Assembly: GCA_030704615.1 (NCBI GenBank)
Contig: CM060731.1
Location: 86,036,756-86,100,755 of the forward strand
Direction: 5' to 3'
Source of the DNA: Takakia lepidozioides
Taxonomy: Eukaryota > Streptophyta > Takakiopsida > Takakiales > Takakiaceae
DNA length: 64,000 bases
Shown: positions 54,577 to 64,000 of the stretch, in pieces
Layout of the letters: every line of letters begins with the position of its first letter
How positions within the stretch are numbered: position 1 is the stretch's first letter
Position numbers and translations under genes: made by a program
The notes under the pieces: model-generated
The model's database searches: none
Told to the model about the DNA's origin: nothing
What the model saw: only the letters and a program-made list of their open reading frames with translations

Positions 54577-54775
54577 GGGGGACTGCTATTTCATGAGTGG
54601 CATGAACATGAGCGACATGAGCATGAGCGGAAAAAAAAAAAGCATGAGCGGACCATTGTGTGTCCACGGAAATAGGGTTAGGAGGCACGGAAATAGGGTC
54701 ATATGAAGTTGGAATTTGGCACCAGTGGACTCGTCATAGCAATGAAATGCAACATTTTATTGCAGATGATGTCTG
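54577..54775 (+). repeat. Transposon terminus (same type as the right end of Element 2), inverted copy
   Basis: GGGGGACTGCTATTTCATGAG at the tip, then CATGAGCG words and an A run, then about 110 bases almost identical to the Element 2 right end. AGGAGGAC, the duplication expected for Element 2, lies directly outside it. Confidence 0.9.
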
Positions 54776-54799
54776 TTCACTGCCAAATTTTGCATGCAC

Positions 54800-55260
54800 A
54801 TTGCACATGTTGTCATTAAGCATATGGTTTAAGAATGGAATAAACTTATTTCCTCAACAGACTCTGGCATGTAAAGACCCTGCAAAGTTTTCCCCGGGAT
54901 ACAACAAAGACGAAAATGGATTTGGAAAACTAGGAAGTTATGGCACTGAGCTGTTTTCTAAATTGACAGAGACATTTCTTGAAATTATGATCAGCTCAGA
55001 GCCTGCATATGGCATACTCCCTCCTTCTGCAGCTTCATCACTGAAATGGTTGGAGATGGAATGCCTGGAGGATGCTTGCATTGTTTTTTTGCACTGTCTC
55101 CATAGAGAGTCAACGATCGTTGAAGCTTTTAATTGCGTAATAATTGATGAGGATGCACAACAAATAGAAGCAGAGACTGCTATTATCACCCAGATGAAGG
55201 AACTGAAGCAGATCATTCTTGTTGGAGATCACTCGGTGTATAAAGCTTTGGCCTTATTTC
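54800..55260 (+). pseudogene. UPF1/SEN1-type superfamily 1 helicase fragment
   Basis: The frame 54660-55379 contains EAFNCVIIDEDAQQIEAETA, corresponding to helicase motif II (DEAAQ in UPF1/SEN1 relatives; here DEDAQ), and LKQIILVGDH, the motif III start (LVGD). Upstream is WLEMECLEDACIVFLHCL, where family members have A.IVFCT.S, so a small frame error is likely. Motifs I and IV-VI are absent. These enzymes unwind RNA or DNA using ATP; this piece cannot. It starts right after a transposon terminus, so it is either a captured host fragment or part of an element cargo gene. Confidence 0.65.
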
Positions 55261-56600
55261 AAAATCAACATCAAATCAAACTTCAAATCAACAAATCATC
55301 AAATCAAATCATGAATACAATACAATTGCACGTCGTTGCACTCCAGTTGCACGTCGTTGCCTTTGTCGGAGTTGTTTAACATAATCATCTAAGTCGTAGC
55401 AGACATCCACTGTCAGGAGACAACATTGACATCTAGATATATCAGATAACTTTTAGAGAACCTCGGATTATGTGCATGCTAAACTTCTTTGGTGACATCC
55501 TCGATTCCTTGACGAATTCGAAAGGTTTTGTCACAGAACGACGCAATTGCAATCGGCCCCGAATATTCTTCGTCACAGAAAAACGCGCGCACATGCTCAG
55601 GTAGGATGGTAGAGAGAAGCACAACATCGGATGATTTCGCTTCGTATATCGGATGAGATCCCATTAATATTTCCACCTCCATGTGATTTACATAGCGTAG
55701 AGTCTTGGTGCCAATTTGCATCACTTGCTCCAGTTGCACGTCGTTGCCTTTGTGGGAGTTGTTTGACATAATCACCTAAGTCGTAGCAAACATCTACTGA
55801 CAGGAGACAACGTTGACACGTAGATACATCAGATAACTTCTAGATAACCTCGGACTAGGCGCATACTAAACTTCTTTGGTGGCATCCTCGATTCCTTGAC
55901 GAATTTGAAAGGTGGACAATCTCATCGAAAAAATCCAAGAGCTTGAGAAAGCAGCTCGGAATCTAAAGGAGGAGAGAGACAGACAAGTGGGTTCTCCCTC
56001 CCCTCGAACGCCATCACCAAAAACTCGCGCAAATGGTGAAGTAGGATGGTAGAGATAAGCACAACATTGCATGATTTCGCTTTGTGTAAAGCTTTGGCCT
56101 TATTTCAAGATCGTGGTTATTAGTTTTCAAGATCGTTGTCTCCATTGTCCAGAGACAACGTTTACATCTAGATAACTTCTAGAGAGCGTCATATTAGGCA
56201 TATACTAAACTTCTTTGGTGGCATCCTCGATTCCTTGACGAATTCGAATGGTTTTGTCACAGAATGACGCAATTGACATCGATGCAATACTCTTCGTCAC
56301 ATAAAAACGCATGCACATGCTCAGGTAGGATGGTAGAGAGAAGCACAACATCGAATGATTTTGCTTTGTATAAAGCTTTGGCCTTAATTCAAAATGAACA
56401 ACAAATCAAACATCAAATCATGAAATCATCAATCATCTATCATCAAATCATCAAACCATCAAATAAACTAAAATAAAGTCAACAAATTGTTTATGGAGGA
56501 ACAAGAGATTGTTGCAAGACCATTGATCAAGGGTGCAATACTCTTCGTCACAAAAAAACTCAAGCACATGCTCAGGTATGATGGTAGAGAGAAGCACAAC
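55261..56600. repeat. Diverged tandem repeats of about 350 bp
   Basis: The text CTTCTTTGGTGRCATCCTCG ATTCCTTGACGAATT recurs at about 55480, 55870 and 56210. GGTAGGATGGTAGAGA recurs at 55602, 56040, 56323 and 56577. TATAAAGCTTTGGCCTTA recurs at 55238, 56086 and 56368. The last word is also the tail of the helicase fragment. A minus-strand frame at 55479-55775 (MGSHPIYEAKSSDVVLL) is open but of no known family. Confidence 0.75.
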
Positions 56601-57642
56601 ATCAGATAATTTTGCAAACATCAAACATCAAACATAAAATGAACAGATCGTCAATCGAATAAAAATTAGCGATTAACGATCTGAAGGAATACTTCCATGA
56701 TTTTGGATTAACGATGACGATTCATGATTAGTGATTAGCGATTAGCAATTAGCTATTGAAACGATCTCAGATGAAACGATTAGCGATTAGCGATTAGATT
56801 GTGGTTATTAGCCTAAATTGTGGTTGGATGGAAACATGAAGTCCAAATTCCAACATCTGTGTGGACACAAAGCCCCTGCCGACATCAGCCAATACTTTGT
56901 GCAAATGTATTATGCTGAGGTTGTAGAGAGAGAGAGAGAGATGACTCCGGCCGAGGCCGGCGTAACTAAGAGCCACTTCGCCTTGCAGCTACTACCCCCT
57001 TTCGGGGGAGGCCCTATAAAATTAGTGGGTGCCCGGAGGGCACCCCGTAACCATAAGGAAGAAGGCGGCTGGAGAGGTACCCCAGGGGGGGCCCTAGGGT
57101 GTTTTGAGGAATCAAGAGGTCTATGCGATATGGTTTTCAAGCTGCCTTTTAGCATTGTGGATGCCTCCTCTGGTGCCGGCAGTAAGGACCGTGAAGGGTC
57201 CTATGGACCAGCCACGCCGGCGGATGGCTAGAATGAGTGGGGCGTATTTTTGGCGTTTTTCCAAAGTGGAGGTGCCGGGATGTTGAGCGGCTTTTACTCA
57301 CCCATCCCTTCGCTATCCGAGGTGGAAACTCCAAGATACAAGAGTTGGATATCTCTATGTACTCCTCCCGCTCAGAACAATCAGTCATGACCCTGTGGCT
57401 GTGTCAGACTGTGACGTGTAGTTACAGGCTGTGATAGGCTGTGTAAGCCTCTGACTGCTGACTGTGTGAGCATGTCTGCCACCCCTAAGACCTGTGTCTG
57501 TTACCCTTAAGGCCTGTGTTGGTCTGAATCTACCACCCTTAAGTCTGCGCAAAATTAAGGGTACCCCATAGAACCCATAAAATTGTTTAAGTCCCAGACA
57601 GCCCTCTAACATTATCCCTCCCTCTCTCAAAAAGCCGTGCCC
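56601..57642. other. Unassigned; low-complexity then GC-rich segment
   Basis: 56690-56815 is a tandem of GATTAGCGATTAGC words. A (GA)n run lies at 56925-56940. 56941-57230 is GC-rich with an open frame (TPAEAGVTKSHF) that matches nothing I know. 57410-57480 repeats GGCTGTG words. Confidence 0.4.
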
Positions 57643-58335
57643 TCATGGTTTACTGCTTAGGATCAGCAAACCTTTGCAAACGAGCACCATTTTGCTAGTG
57701 AGAGTCCATCGAAGGGCTCTGTGTATGAGCCCGAGCCGTGTCTTTGGCTGGTGGGGATGACTGTCGACTAGATGGAGCTGAATGCCCTGCCTTTGGCTGA
57801 TATGGAGGCAATTTCTCAGGCATAGGAGATCCCCATCATTTCTTCTCCGCCATTTGAACTCATAATCCTCAGCCATGTCAAAATTTCCCTCCACAGAACC
57901 AGTGGTATTCGAATCATCTTCCCACTGTTGGCCGTGCTGTTTCCTGACCTTCTGTGGCTTCTCATGAAGCTTGACTGGCATACAATGTATGCCCACCATG
58001 TCTGGAAGCTTATATTGTAAGACTTGTGTCAACCTCTTTCGGGCAAGATTAGTATATGCCCGTAACTCTTCATCTGTATAGCTGAGTGGTGTGCCGACGA
58101 CTTTGGAAAAGTGCAGCCACTTTCTGGCCTCATGCCCTTTGGGAAAAATGTGGTCAAGGCCCAAGTTCTCCAGAGCAAAAGAAAACCAAGAACGGAGTTT
58201 TGGATCCCTTTGAAGCATGACCCTCACATCATACAGATATGTGTGTGGTGGAACTGGAGGTAACGTCCAATGCTCCCCACTGAAATAAGTCTGAAACCTC
58301 ATCTGCATCTTCTTGTAGAATAAAACTATAATCAA
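57643..58335 (-). CDS. Hypothetical protein, possibly retroelement-derived
   Basis: An open frame of 230 codons on the minus strand. Visible features: VPPHTYLYDVRVMLQRDPKL, FALENLGLDHIFPKGHEARKW, LSYTDEELRAYTNLARKRLT, then a polar stretch (GQQWEDDSNTTGSVEGNFD) and a basic segment (EFKWRRRN). There is no signal peptide or membrane segment. The first two thirds look like a folded helical domain. I do not recognise the family; a gag-like protein or a transposon cargo protein are both possible. Confidence 0.4.
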   Translation of the reverse strand: MIIVLFYKKMQMRFQTYFSGEHWTLPPVPPHTYLYDVRVMLQRDPKLRSWFSFALENLGLDHIFPKGHEARKWLHFSKVVGTPLSYTDEELRAYTNLARKRLTQVLQYKLPDMVGIHCMPVKLHEKPQKVRKQHGQQWEDDSNTTGSVEGNFDMAEDYEFKWRRRNDGDLLCLRNCLHISQRQGIQLHLVDSHPHQPKTRLGLIHRALRWTLTSKMVLVCKGLLILSSKP

Positions 58336-58853
58336 CCCTAAAGAAAAGGATCAATCAGTCTAGAGTTCGTTCGCTGGGGAAAGCACATAATTGAATTGCT
58401 ATGTCGTGGTTAGAACACTATATCTACTTCTAATTGTCTCCCAACAATAAATGTCTTAATATTCATCTCAATTAAATTCCTCTCGTATTGATTTGCACAC
58501 TTCATCAAATAATCCTCATCTTTTTCTTTCACACAAAATTCTTCCCATTAAACTCCAACATCTCATCACATTAACATGAAGCTTACAGAGTCTTTCATCA
58601 GATCTTTGTCTCATCACACTACTCATATTCTTCTTATCTCTTACTTAAGCTACTGAAAACGACAAACTAGCATCTCATGTACTAGGGCCTCGGCACTCTC
58701 GCTCGAATGACCATGAATACATCGATTCAGCTGAACTCATAGTGTCCTACTCTAACTACCATAACTACCTAGCACTGATTCAATGGGCTAACATCTATCC
58801 TAATAACCCCATTCCTACCAATTATCATCCCCATTAGCCCTTCCGCCGCTTAT
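58336..58853. other. Noncoding spacer
   Basis: AT-rich, no motif seen. Confidence 0.35.
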
Positions 58854-59443
58854 TTGCTCATTCCTTCTGTCGTTTATATGGCGTGTGGTCGAGAAGGTTG
58901 CCCTGGGCTTGAACAGGACGGAGGTTACTCTGCCCGGGTTGGCGACATTGCCGTCTTGCTATGTCCAGGTCCACTTTTCACGATGAGCCGCCTGAACACC
59001 AAGTCTCCATACATGTCCACGAGTGGACTCGGGATTTGCTGGACAGGTGGGAAGACTAGCTGCGTAATGGTATTTGGCGACTCTGGAACGTGCGGATCGG
59101 GGACACGGACTTCCCGCTTTCCGAGGACCCGGACAGATGGCATGTTGCAAAGTTACACGAGTGGAAGTGTTGTCAGTGGGTGTTTGTTGATATCATCTCC
59201 ATGCAGTTCAACCGGGAGTACTGTGCGGATCCAGCATCATTTGGGGATGTTTGGATCAGGGGTGAGGACTTGAATGGACCTGCCGAGCACTCCGTTTCGA
59301 TCCATTTCTACAATGGGGTGGAAGAGTTGGAGGTAGACGAGGTGGTGGTGCACTTCGATCAGATCCGCCACCAAGTGCACTATGTTTTCACGAGGTTGCT
59401 GGAGGAAGGTCGTGAGGACAGGGTGGTTACCGTGAATACCTAG
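58854..59443 (+). pseudogene. Second copy of the unrecognised Element 2 gene
   Basis: Homologous to 38242-37678. CGREGCPG..ARVGDIAVLL (frame of 58854), then after a frame change HVHEWTRDLLDRWED, a TAG, LRNGIWRLWNVRIGDTDF, KLHEWKCCQWVFVDIISM, SFGDVWIRGED and VVVHFDQIRHQVHYVFT, ending at a TAG at 59441. The best-conserved block is LH.W.CCQW...D.I. It lies 200-320 bp inside the transposon terminus at about 59767. This places it near one end, unlike in Element 2 where it is central. Broken by one frame change (about 58975) and one stop. Confidence 0.65.
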
Positions 59444-59639
59444 TCAAGGTCACAGAATTCATTTAGCTTCAGCATGTTTTTTTTCTCTGCAATACGGTCA
59501 CACTGTAGGCTGTGCATGTATAGATGTCGGCTAAGATGTCGACATCCGTTGTATCCGGAAGCATGACAATGAATTTAAACTTTGGAGTTTCAATATTTAA
59601 TTTGAAAAAACATTGCCCAACCTCCTTCATTGGGAGGTC

Positions 59640-59767
59640 CTTCTCCCCCTATGACCGTGACACCCTAAACCCTATTCCCGTGGACAATCATTTCTGAAAA
59701 CATTTCCTGCTCATGATTTTTTCGACAGTTACGAGTATGCTCATGGCTCATGAAATAGCAGCCCCCG
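59640..59767 (-). repeat. Terminus of a third element of the family
   Basis: Read inward from 59767: GGGGGCTGCTATTTCATGAG, CCATGAGCATACTCG, an A run, TCATGAGCAGG, then TTGTCCACGGGAATAGGGTT. It has the same order of parts as 46642 and 54577 but is more diverged. LINE sequence starts right outside (59770). No matching duplication for it was found in the window. Confidence 0.8.
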
Positions 59768-59769
59768 CC

Positions 59770-60780
59770 TCAAGTCTCTTGGCATCAGATCTGCTTATCC
59801 AAGAAAATGGGTGGCCTAGGTGTCTTGGACCCGGAAAGGCTTTACTAGGCAAATGGCTTCCCCATTAGTTGGGTCTAGAAGGAGGTTGGTGGAAGCTCAT
59901 GGTCGAAGGAACAATTTCCCTATCCTCCCCATTTCGCACCACTGTCTGGGCTGCTTCAGAGTGATGGATAACTCAGGGTTGCAATCTCAAATCCCCCGGC
60001 TCTAGACTCTGGAGCTCTATCTGGCAGGCTTGGGCCAATTTTCGGCCCTTCTTACATAAACTGAAACCTACCACATTTCATGAAGTGCAGAGGCAACATC
60101 TTTTCCTTAATTCTCCGGAGCCATAAGTCACATAAAGGGCAAGAGCAAGGAGAGGAGCCTCTTGGGAGATAAGGGGAATCGCGCAGGTGCACCATTTGTG
60201 GACTAGCAATCCAGCCTCCCTTCAGGCTGCTCTGGGAACCCGAAGGCTTAGAGCAAGGATTCAACAGATAATCCATTCCATCCCTGATCATGGAAGCTCA
60301 TTCTAGGTGAAGGCCCGGGTCAATTCAGACCTCATCAATGGATTCTCTCCACATGCCCGGCCTCCTGCGAGATCATGTACATAGCAGAGGTTACTGAACC
60401 CATCATCTCTGGATATGGATTTAGCATGGTCTGGTTCTCCGGGCTCTCTCTCTCTCTTCTGTCCAACCCATGAGTGTTCAAATTGAGATGGCTTCCCTGG
60501 CTCGTATTTGCCAAAGGTCTGCTCCCACCAAAAGGTTCAATCCAGTGGTGCCCCCAGGCAGAGCATTCCCACAATGGCTACATTCGGCGACATTTGTCCA
60601 TATAGACTCCACTGATATACAGACCCTTCAGATTGACCCAGCTGAGTGGAACTGGGAGTTCAGAAATAAAATAGAGCCCTTCTTTGCCTACTCTGCCAAG
60701 AGAGCCTACAAAGCCATGCTTGCAGCCAAGCCAATGCTGCAAAAATGGAATGATAAGTGGGGGCTTCAAAACTCACTATA
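59770..60780 (+). pseudogene. L1-type LINE, C-terminal half (fragment 1)
   Basis: WHQICLSKKMGGLGVLDPER (about 59783-59842) is the conserved block after the reverse transcriptase of plant L1 elements. Degenerate sequence follows. 60620-60775 has DPAEWNWEFRNKIEPFFAYS and AKRAYKAMLAAKP..KWNDKW, the segment just before the terminal zinc-binding region. Many stops. It is cut at its left by the transposon end at 59767. Confidence 0.75.
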
Positions 60781-60789
60781 AGATCAAAG

Positions 60790-61260
60790 AACACCAAAGT
60801 CAAAATAGCAGTGATGGAGGTGTTCTCTTTATCCAGTGCCCATTTATATCTTGCAGCTTTCCATATGTGCCATAGAATGGAACCCCTTAACACCTCAAAG
60901 ACCGGGCATATAGAGGCTCTGGTTTTGAGAACTTGGTTGTAGTTTAGCAGGATGGTCACTGGATTGTGCAGAACAAGATCCCAAACTCTGTAGAAGTCAA
61001 GGGCCAGAGGCTAGAGCTTAGTCACGGGCGTGCAATAAAGGAGGCAGTGTTCCAATGATTCAATGATATCCGAGGGGCAGCAAGGGCAGAGGATTGCCTC
61101 CTGGAAGTTGAGGAACTGCCCCACCTTGAGGACCCTGTCAACCACTTGCCATAGGAAGGCACTCAATTCTTCCAGACCAGTGCCCAAATACATTTGCAGT
61201 TCTCCCCCTAGAGATCTGTCATGGCGGAAGAAGAGAGCTAACTTGTTCACTAATCACGGC
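60790..61260 (-). pseudogene. L1-type LINE, terminal zinc-binding region (fragment 2, opposite orientation)
   Basis: Minus strand: LSAFLWQVVDRVLKVGQFLN, CPCCPSDIIESLEHCLLYC (the C-C-H-C module of the reverse-transcriptase zinc-binding domain), then VFEVLRGSILWHIWKAARYK. It should follow fragment 1 in a normal element but is inverted relative to it. Confidence 0.75.
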
Positions 61261-63270
61261 AAACTCTGCTGCTAAGAAAGTTTGGGTGGTTTTGCGCGCA
61301 GATATTGAAAGAACACCAGAACGTCAGCAGTCCCTCCTCGCTACCTTTAGGGCAACCTGGGGGAAGCATGGGATCAAATGTAGCAGTGTTGAGGGAGACT
61401 CCTGCCTCTGGCCCGAATGTATCCCTGTACAGTGGCAACACCATTGGGCCCTCCTCTTTGGCGTCTCCAGAGTTTGATAAATCGGACGTCAATTGGAGGG
61501 TGGACCGAAATCGAAGCTCCACTTTCATAAATACATTCTCCTTCTTCTTTGGTGGTGGTCTCCCTTCTGCCCCAATCTTGGTCTTCTCATTCTATTGTTC
61601 GATTCTCTCCCATCTTCCTCTCTTCAGTAGTTGTAAGCTGTCCTGTTGCTACTATCTCTCTCTCCCTCTCCTCTTGTTTCAACTTTCTAGGTCCGTTCCG
61701 TTGGGCCCCTGGTCCACTCTAGTCTTAGTCAACTTCGGTTGGTGGGATATGCATTGGGTCTACCACCGTTGCTAGGCATGAGGCAACAATTCATGCTACC
61801 TCTTTACTGTTTCTAAAAAAACTGGACGCTATTCCATCAGTATCCAGGCTACTGTTCTTCGGGGCATACGGCGGCCTACGGGCATGTAAGGGTTTCATTT
61901 TTTCCTTTCAATAATCCTCAATGAAGTTCTCAAGGGCTACCTCCCCTTTATTTATTTATTTTTTAAAAGAAAAAAAAGAAAAAAAAATAAAATAAAAATT
62001 CTCATGCTGCCACCAAGAAGAAAAAAAGAAAAAAATGTGGTTTGCGGTAAAGAAAGACCCCTCCAACGGTCTCTTCGTCTCTCTCACCTTGCAAATCTGT
62101 CGGGTTGCTACTACTGTCATCAATCCAAGAGATTTCCTACGCTCTCAGCTCTTTTTCAATATATTCTTTTCAAAACTCAGCTTTGTACTTAGATCCACAC
62201 ATGTCTTCCCACTCACCATCCTTTCATCCCATCTTGTTCTTAACTTCCTAGTATGTAAGCGGCGCCATTTATCATCAGCAGGATTCCCACAGCTCTGCTG
62301 TTGTCGTCAACATCAAGTCCAAAATTTAACACCTGCCTTTTGGTCGACTTCCTAAGCCACCACTAGCTTCTCTCCTTGCTCCTCTACCCGCCTACACACA
62401 GCCCGTCTCTCCCATCCATCAGTCTCTCTTTCTCTCTTGTTTTCACGCTCATGTTATCCCCTCGGCCATCTCCTTCGTCTTATTGCAGAAGCTGCGCTCT
62501 TAGATCCATGGCTCCTTTCTCTTCCTCTCGCACCAGGGGGCGTGCTAGATTGTGAGCAGCTCACGTGAGTAGGATTCTGCTCACAGTTCTCGGCCTATTA
62601 CCGCAGACCTGTACCTGCTGGAAGCCCTATTACCGTGGGCTTCAAGCGTAAAAAATGGAGCAATTTTTCTTAAGAGTGAGCCTGCGGGTTAGCAGCAACA
62701 TTGTGGAGTGGTTGATTAATGTTTGAGTGTGTTTTGAAAAGGAGTTGGATGAAAGGAGAGTGGATGAACGATGGATGAATGTGTGATGAAAAAAGATGGA
62801 TGAGAAGAGAGTGGATGAATGAAAACGACGAATTCAGTCCGGGGACCGCTAAAGGAAGGCCGAAAACACATCTTCAAACATGCAACGGACGAAAACTGGT
62901 GCTTCATAAATGTCTGACTTAAAACAAATGAGTCATTCCGAAAAGGCACTTCCACTGCTATCCGATTTTGTGCCCAAAATTGATGCAGAACTGTCTATAA
63001 AGATACTAGCCTTGCTCTGCACAAAACCACCTTTGTCGCGGACCACAGGAGGGGGAGATGAGAGAAGACTAATTTCCATCGTTGCAACACCCGGATAACA
63101 TGGCAACCGAAAATCCTGGGGAGGACTTGGGAAGAAGCTTGGGTTGGCAAAGAAAGGGAGAAACCGTTGCATCCTTGGACTCCTGCAAAGATATCCCAAC
63201 GGATTAACGCCAGATTGTAATTTGAGTTTTTTTTGGAGGAAATGCACAAAAAACCAACACAGATTATGCG
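61261..63270. other. Unassigned spacer
   Basis: No gene recognised. 61940-62035 is a T/A-rich tract. 62553-62645 has a cluster of transposon-like words (GTGAGCAGCTCACGTGAG; CGGCCTATTACCGCAGACC; CCCTATTACCGTGGGC). 62740-62825 is a degenerate GGATGAA repeat. Confidence 0.4.
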
Positions 63271-64000
63271 AGGTTGTGTTACAGACTAGCCGAACATGCA
63301 CTTACTCACATGAGAAATCGGAATCCACCTCCAGAGCTTCCGGCTCTTGCAGATCTGGCTCCGGGAGAGAGAGCGATGGGAAACCACATATTTTTGCAAG
63401 GATTTATGCCTGAGTCTATGACCCAGGGGGTAATCACACTGCTATTTAAAAAAAGGGACCGTACTGACATCCAGTAACTATTGCCCTATTACTCTCCTCA
63501 ACGTCGCCTACAAAATAATTGCCAAGGCCCTAGCCCTGAGGCTCCAGCCTCTCCTCCCTAAACTCATTAGACCCAACCAGATGGGATTCATCAAAGGAAG
63601 GTACATCATGGACAACATCCTTCTAGCCCAAGAGATCCCCCACTTTGCTCTCCACTCCGAACAAGCTATAGCCCTCCTCCTCCTTGACTTTGAAAATAGA
63701 GTAGAATGGTCCTTCCTTCTAGGAGCCCTTCGCAAAGTCGGACTCCCCCCTCCTTTCTGTCGTTGGGTCCACATCCTCCTTCGCAATGCTTCCAGTCGAG
63801 TTATAGTCAATGGACATCTCTTTCCCTCCTTTCCCCTTCACAGATCAGTCAGACAAGGGTGCCCTTTGGCTCCTTTCCTCTTCCTATTTATCGCTGATTC
63901 TCTAGGCTACATGCTACAAGCTAACCACGACATACAGGGCCTCCGCATCACAAACTATCATACCCAGCAACCAGCTTCGCTTAAAGATCCGATGTTTGTC
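63271..64000 (+). pseudogene. L1-type LINE reverse transcriptase, N-terminal half (runs off the window)
   Basis: FMPESMTQGVITLLFKKRDR, a frame change at about 63475, NYCPITLLNVAYKIIAKALA, LIRPNQMGFIKGRYIMDNI, LLLDFENRVEW (first catalytic Asp region; the usual LDF.KAYD is altered to FENRVE), then SVRQGCPLAPFLFLFIADS. The FADD box lies beyond 64000. The loss of the AYD motif suggests an inactive copy. Confidence 0.85.

Noticed and set aside
59688-59700. Telomere-like CCCTAAACCCTA
   Set aside because: Only about one and a half units inside a transposon end; no array.
54577-59767. A complete third element bounded by 54577 and 59767
   Set aside because: Flanks AGGAGGAC and GCCTCAAG do not match, and AGGAGGAC is explained as the duplication of Element 2, so the two ends were not paired.
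61305-61775. A 156-codon plus-strand frame with a serine/leucine-rich C-terminus
   Set aside because: It runs antisense to the inverted LINE region and into pyrimidine-rich sequence; no recognisable domain.

Overview
The window looks like repeat-rich nuclear DNA from a large-genome plant or streptophyte alga. The signs are spliceosomal GT-AG introns, Ty1/copia and Ty3/gypsy elements, L1-type LINEs, tRNA-derived SINE-like remnants and a MULE-type transposase with a SWIM zinc finger. The species cannot be fixed; a charophyte alga or early land plant is only an inference. Almost nothing here is a clear host gene. A RING-H2 gene near 25.5 kb and a UPF1/SEN1-like helicase fragment near 55 kb are the exceptions, and both lie beside transposon sequence.

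The main finding is a family of very large DNA transposons. Element 1 (6074-18264, 12.2 kb) is inserted in a LINE. It is flanked by the exact 8-bp duplication GTCCTGGC, and removing the element plus one duplication restores the LINE reading frame. Element 2 (32682 to about 46642, 14 kb) is inserted in a gypsy reverse transcriptase. Each carries two divergent genes. One is a MULE-like transposase (D, D, CxxH and SWIM motifs). The other is a multi-exon gene joining a ParB/sulfiredoxin-like domain to a bacterial-type beta-class DNA N4/N6 methyltransferase. Element 2 has a third, unrecognised gene between them, with a relative at 58.9-59.4 kb. All copies seen are damaged.

Arrays of short GC-centred palindromes occur in these elements. 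They lie between the two genes (11.4-12.6 and 38.5-39.5 kb), inside introns (43.3-44.2 and 48.96-49.8 kb) and near the ends (32.9-33.25 kb). The palindrome differs between elements (CGCCGGCG, GGCGCC, or TAGTCGG..GACTA), but each has a dyad centre. They may be binding or modification sites; this is a hypothesis.

Layout: 1-0.8 kb gypsy reverse transcriptase; 2.3-6.07 kb LINE 5' part; 6.07-18.26 kb Element 1; 18.27-18.9 kb LINE 3' part; 20-23.1 kb gypsy gag and protease on the minus strand; 23.7-24.5 kb piggyBac-type MITE; about 24.7-30.5 kb a decayed relative with a RING-H2 gene and a transposase 3' fragment; 32.4-32.68 kb gypsy half B; 32.68-46.64 kb Element 2; 47.6-51.6 kb a third transposase copy; 51.9-53.3 kb copia; 54.46-54.58 kb gypsy half A; 54.58-59.77 kb further pieces of the family; 59.77-64 kb L1-type LINE fragments in both orientations. 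Gypsy halves A and B meet at the same 8-bp target but lie 22 kb apart in opposite orientation. This points to an inversion between two inverted copies of the transposon end, or to an assembly misjoin.
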